Assembly (NCBI RefSeq): GCF_039908645.1
Contig: NZ_CP150917.1
Location: 6,273,001 to 6,337,000 of the forward strand
Source: Pseudomonas helvetica
Lineage (GTDB): Bacteria > Pseudomonadota > Gammaproteobacteria > Pseudomonadales > Pseudomonadaceae
Reading direction: 5' to 3'
DNA length: 64,000 nucleotides
The notes under the pieces: generated by a model
Database searches by the model: none
Told to the model about the DNA's origin: nothing
The model's input: the letters and a program-made list of their open reading frames with translations, nothing else
Shown here: positions 62,148 through 64,000 of the stretch, piece by piece
Numbering within the stretch: the first letter of the stretch is position 1
How the letters are laid out: each line of letters opens with the position of its first letter
Position numbers and translations under genes: made by a program

Positions 62148-62453
62148 TTATCCCTTCGCGGGCTCGCCTGGAGCTGACTCCGTCGGCCCGCAATTGCGAC
62201 TTAGCTTCCACCCCAACGCATCCAGTGCGTCACAACCGTCCTGAATCAACAAATGCGCGGCATTGGCGAAGTGCTCCAGGTCGTAGCCTTCGGCATCCTT
62301 CACGCTCAGGCAGCTCACGCTGTTAAGCAGATTTCGACCGATCTTGAGACGGTGAATGGCGGTTTCGAAAAGATCACAGGCGTCGGCGTCGAGGTTGATG
62401 AACAGCGTAGGGTCGAGACTGAGGTTGCTTTGGAGGGGGGAAAAGTTGGGCAT
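62148..62453 (-). CDS. Small conserved-looking Pseudomonas protein of unknown function
   Basis: A 101-residue acidic protein I do not recognise. It is predicted mostly helical (ACDLFETAIHRLKIGRNLLNSVSCLSV, EHFANAAHLLIQDGCDALDALGWKL) and has three Cys. GGAG lies 9 nt before the ATG. In layout (short, helical, solitary) it is like DUF3077 or DUF6124 proteins, but the sequence does not clearly match either. Not in an operon. Confidence 0.6.
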   Translation of the reverse strand: MPNFSPLQSNLSLDPTLFINLDADACDLFETAIHRLKIGRNLLNSVSCLSVKDAEGYDLEHFANAAHLLIQDGCDALDALGWKLSRNCGPTESAPGEPAKG

Positions 62454-62689
62454 GATCTAACTCCGGTAGTTTGCAAGGAATGGCTCCTGGTGTTTGACCG
62501 GCTAAGATCAGTCACGGCCTGAGCGGTGACACAAGGACTATAGGCGAGCAAAAAGCGATGCAAAACCCGGTTTCCGCATCTCGGAGTCGTCCTACGCGAA
62601 TGAGAGAAATGACCTTTTGAAACAGGTTAGCTATGAGGTCGCCCTCGCGGGCAGCCCCAATGCCGGCAAGTTACGCCGTTACGCGAACC

Positions 62690-62827
62690 GTAGCAGCTGG
62701 CGAAGCCTGCGTTCGGCTGTGAAGCAGTCGCAAATAGGCGATATGCAGTGTTCCTGAAAGGATGAAGTTTGGCATTTTGCGAGCGCTACGCACTCGAACG
62801 CAGCCTCGCAAGCTCGACAGCTGCTAC
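62690..62827. repeat. REP-type inverted pair (GTAGCAGCTG class)
   Basis: GTAGCAGCTGGCGAAGCCTG on the left and GCTCGACAGCTGCTAC on the right, about 100 nt apart, each with an inner CTGCGTTCGA arm. The gap 62454-62875 holds this repeat and otherwise only weak frames. Confidence 0.7.
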
Positions 62828-62875
62828 GGGGAATATATTGAAGCCGAAGCTCCTTAACTTACCGGAGGGTCGCCT

Positions 62876-63166
62876 CTAGTCTCGATTGATAAAACGACGA
62901 ACCTTCACAACCCCCATTCGAAACCCAAACGGTCTGAACACTGCATTCAACGACTTCAGCGTCTGGTTCCCTTCCCCGTGCTCGATATGCACCAGCGTGC
63001 GCACCGAAATTTTGCACATCTTCGCAAACTGACTCTGATGCAACCCCGTAACCTCAACCCGCAAACGTCGGACCGCCTCACCAATCTCCAAGGTGCCGTC
63101 AGCCAATCCTTCCTGAATGCTTTCGAGTAGAGCCCCTCGCTCAAGTACCGACATTCCCATGTTCAT
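62876..63166 (-). CDS. XRE family helix-turn-helix regulator
   Basis: A 96-residue regulator. The helix-turn-helix is at about residues 45-75 (LHQSQFAKMCKISVRTLVHIEHGEG), followed by LKSLNAVFRPFGFRMGVV, the pattern of small XRE proteins such as antitoxins. GGAG lies 4-5 nt before the ATG at 63166, the best start; the frame is open 53 codons upstream but runs through the operator repeats. No toxin partner gene is visible downstream, where only the repeat and weak frames follow. Confidence 0.85.
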   Translation of the reverse strand: MNMGMSVLERGALLESIQEGLADGTLEIGEAVRRLRVEVTGLHQSQFAKMCKISVRTLVHIEHGEGNQTLKSLNAVFRPFGFRMGVVKVRRFINRD

Positions 63167-63200
63167 CGACTCCGAACAAATCCAACCCACCCTCCGACTA

Positions 63201-63256
63201 TGCAATTTAATGCAGATATTGAGACTAAACACAGATAAAACATGCATTAAATTGCA
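63201..63256. promoter_or_regulatory. Paired operator-like sites upstream of the XRE gene
   Basis: TGCAATTTAATGCA (63201-63214) and its exact reverse complement TGCATTAAATTGCA (63243-63256), centres 42 nt apart, about four helix turns. Each is itself nearly palindromic (TGCA...TGCA). Probable autoregulatory sites of the XRE protein. Between here and 63505 I also see a GGAGGCC/GGCCTCC inverted repeat at about 63359-63382 and nothing else. Confidence 0.6.
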
Positions 63257-63505
63257 TATCAAAGCGTTTTTCAGTGCGAAAGAGCGGTGGCAGACGAGTT
63301 TCCGAGCCTTCGCCAATCGACACATCCGAGAACGTCGTAAGGAAAAACGTCAGCATAGGGAGGCCAATAGTCATATGGCCTCCTGGACGTGCCCTTTGCT
63401 ACAACCGAAGCTCCAGCGCCTTGCACAAGAGCAAGAAATACCCGGCATCGGGGCATGTGCCCGCCCTTTTAAAGTTCGACCTCCCCAAGGAAGAGGTCGC
63501 ACTCA

Positions 63506-64000
63506 ATGCCCATTTTGCACGCTCATCGTCCACACCATCTCGCCCTGGCAATCGCGCTCGCACTAAGCGGTGTCGACATTGCGATTGCCCAGCAGCTTTC
63601 CATCAATGCCGAACCCCATCAGATCGAGACGCCAGTCGACCCGTTCGCACGGCTTCAAGCATTCATCAAGGCGACCGATACCACCCCAACCAAGATCACC
63701 AAGGCTTACAAAAAAGGTCCCGACGGTATCGCCCTGCAGCTGGACGACGCCAATGATCTGGTGATCGTACTCAACCGCGGAAGCTTCAACGGGGTGGTTG
63801 ACGGAGGTGGTGGTCAAAACGTATTGCAGCTCGACGCCAAGAACGGCGGCACATTGGATGAGAGCCGCAACTTTACCGTGCTGCATGCCAAACAGGGCGA
63901 TTGGATACTGACCGGTTCCAAGGATTTCAAGGAAAGTACGCTGGTCGATAAAGGCTCCACGCTAACCAACAATGGAGGTGTTGCAGGCGGTGCAGAAACC
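63506..64000 (+). CDS. Autotransporter-like protein, N-terminal part (cut by window end)
   Basis: The first 165 codons of a gene open to the right edge. Residues 1-28 look like a signal peptide (HHLALAIALALSGVDIAIAQ, cleaved after Ala-Gln). Then come beta-rich stretches ending in glycine-rich turns: LQLDDANDLVIVLNRGSFNGVVDGGGG, VLQLDAKNGGTL, WILTGSKDFKESTLVDKGSTLTNNGG. This is the start of a beta-helix passenger like those of autotransporters of the AidA or pertactin type. AAGGAAGAGG lies 9 nt before the ATG. The beta-barrel would be outside the window, so the type is inferred. Confidence 0.75.
   Translation, partial: MPILHAHRPHHLALAIALALSGVDIAIAQQLSINAEPHQIETPVDPFARLQAFIKATDTTPTKITKAYKKGPDGIALQLDDANDLVIVLNRGSFNGVVDGGGGQNVLQLDAKNGGTLDESRNFTVLHAKQGDWILTGSKDFKESTLVDKGSTLTNNGGVAGGAET

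Noticed and set aside
62631-62760. Frame with VALAGSPNAGK, like the P-loop of a FeoB-type GTPase
   Set aside because: Only one short motif matches, the Ser/Thr after the P-loop Lys is missing, and the frame soon enters a repeat. Too little to call a pseudogene.

Overview
The window reads as chromosome of a fluorescent-group Pseudomonas. Codon use is GC-rich. The gene order hupA, rubredoxin reductase, rubredoxin, ubiC-ubiA, phoB-phoR, a CorB-like protein, a REC-PilZ regulator, phoU-pstBACS and an MHS transporter is the arrangement known from Pseudomonas, and the intergenic repeats are Pseudomonas-type REPINs. No database search was possible; every family call comes from reading the translations.

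Region 1 (1-17.7 kb) is an Rhs polymorphic-toxin locus. One long rhs gene, cut by the left edge, is followed by a same-strand array of seven further partial rhs cassettes. Each repeats a 3' piece of the GC-rich YD-repeat core, ends at the conserved PDPIGLAGG...DPxG border, switches to a different AT-rich C-terminal toxin, and is followed at once by a small AT-rich gene that is the candidate immunity gene. Toxin types that can be read include a GIY-YIG/URI-like nuclease, two LHH-type HNH/EndoVII nucleases, an HNH nuclease, a WHH nuclease, a restriction-endonuclease-fold nuclease and an HILRRH-type (possibly RNase) domain. Several cassettes are broken by a frameshift, a nonsense codon, deletions or lost starts, while the adjacent immunity genes stay open. 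A 289-residue Sel1-repeat protein gene occurs twice, almost identical, 9.6 kb apart.

Region 2 (17.7-37 kb) is core chromosome: HU protein, the rubredoxin pair, ubiquinone synthesis (ubiC-ubiA, TGATG overlap), and phosphate control. phoB, pstS and pstC each have a readable Pho box with a -10-like hexamer exactly 10 nt downstream. Between phoBR and phoU lie a CNNM/CorB-like membrane protein, an M23 peptidase, a DUF6124 gene with a structured leader, and a REC-PilZ regulator.

Region 3 (37-51 kb) holds a thioesterase, a hexose-6-phosphate mutarotase, purE-purK with a terminator in the leader, a LysR regulator divergent from aspA, an amino-acid:Na+ symporter and an L-asparaginase (together an asparagine-aspartate-fumarate route), an AraC regulator, and an acetylpolyamine amidohydrolase paired with a polyamine-binding protein.

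Region 4 (51-64 kb) is more accessory: a 1512-residue DUF6543/dermonecrotic-toxin-like protein, a MocR regulator divergent from a paiB-GNAT-GNAT operon, a homocysteine S-methyltransferase, an amino-acid ABC uptake pair without an ATPase gene, small unknown genes, an XRE regulator with paired operators, and the start of an autotransporter cut by the right edge.
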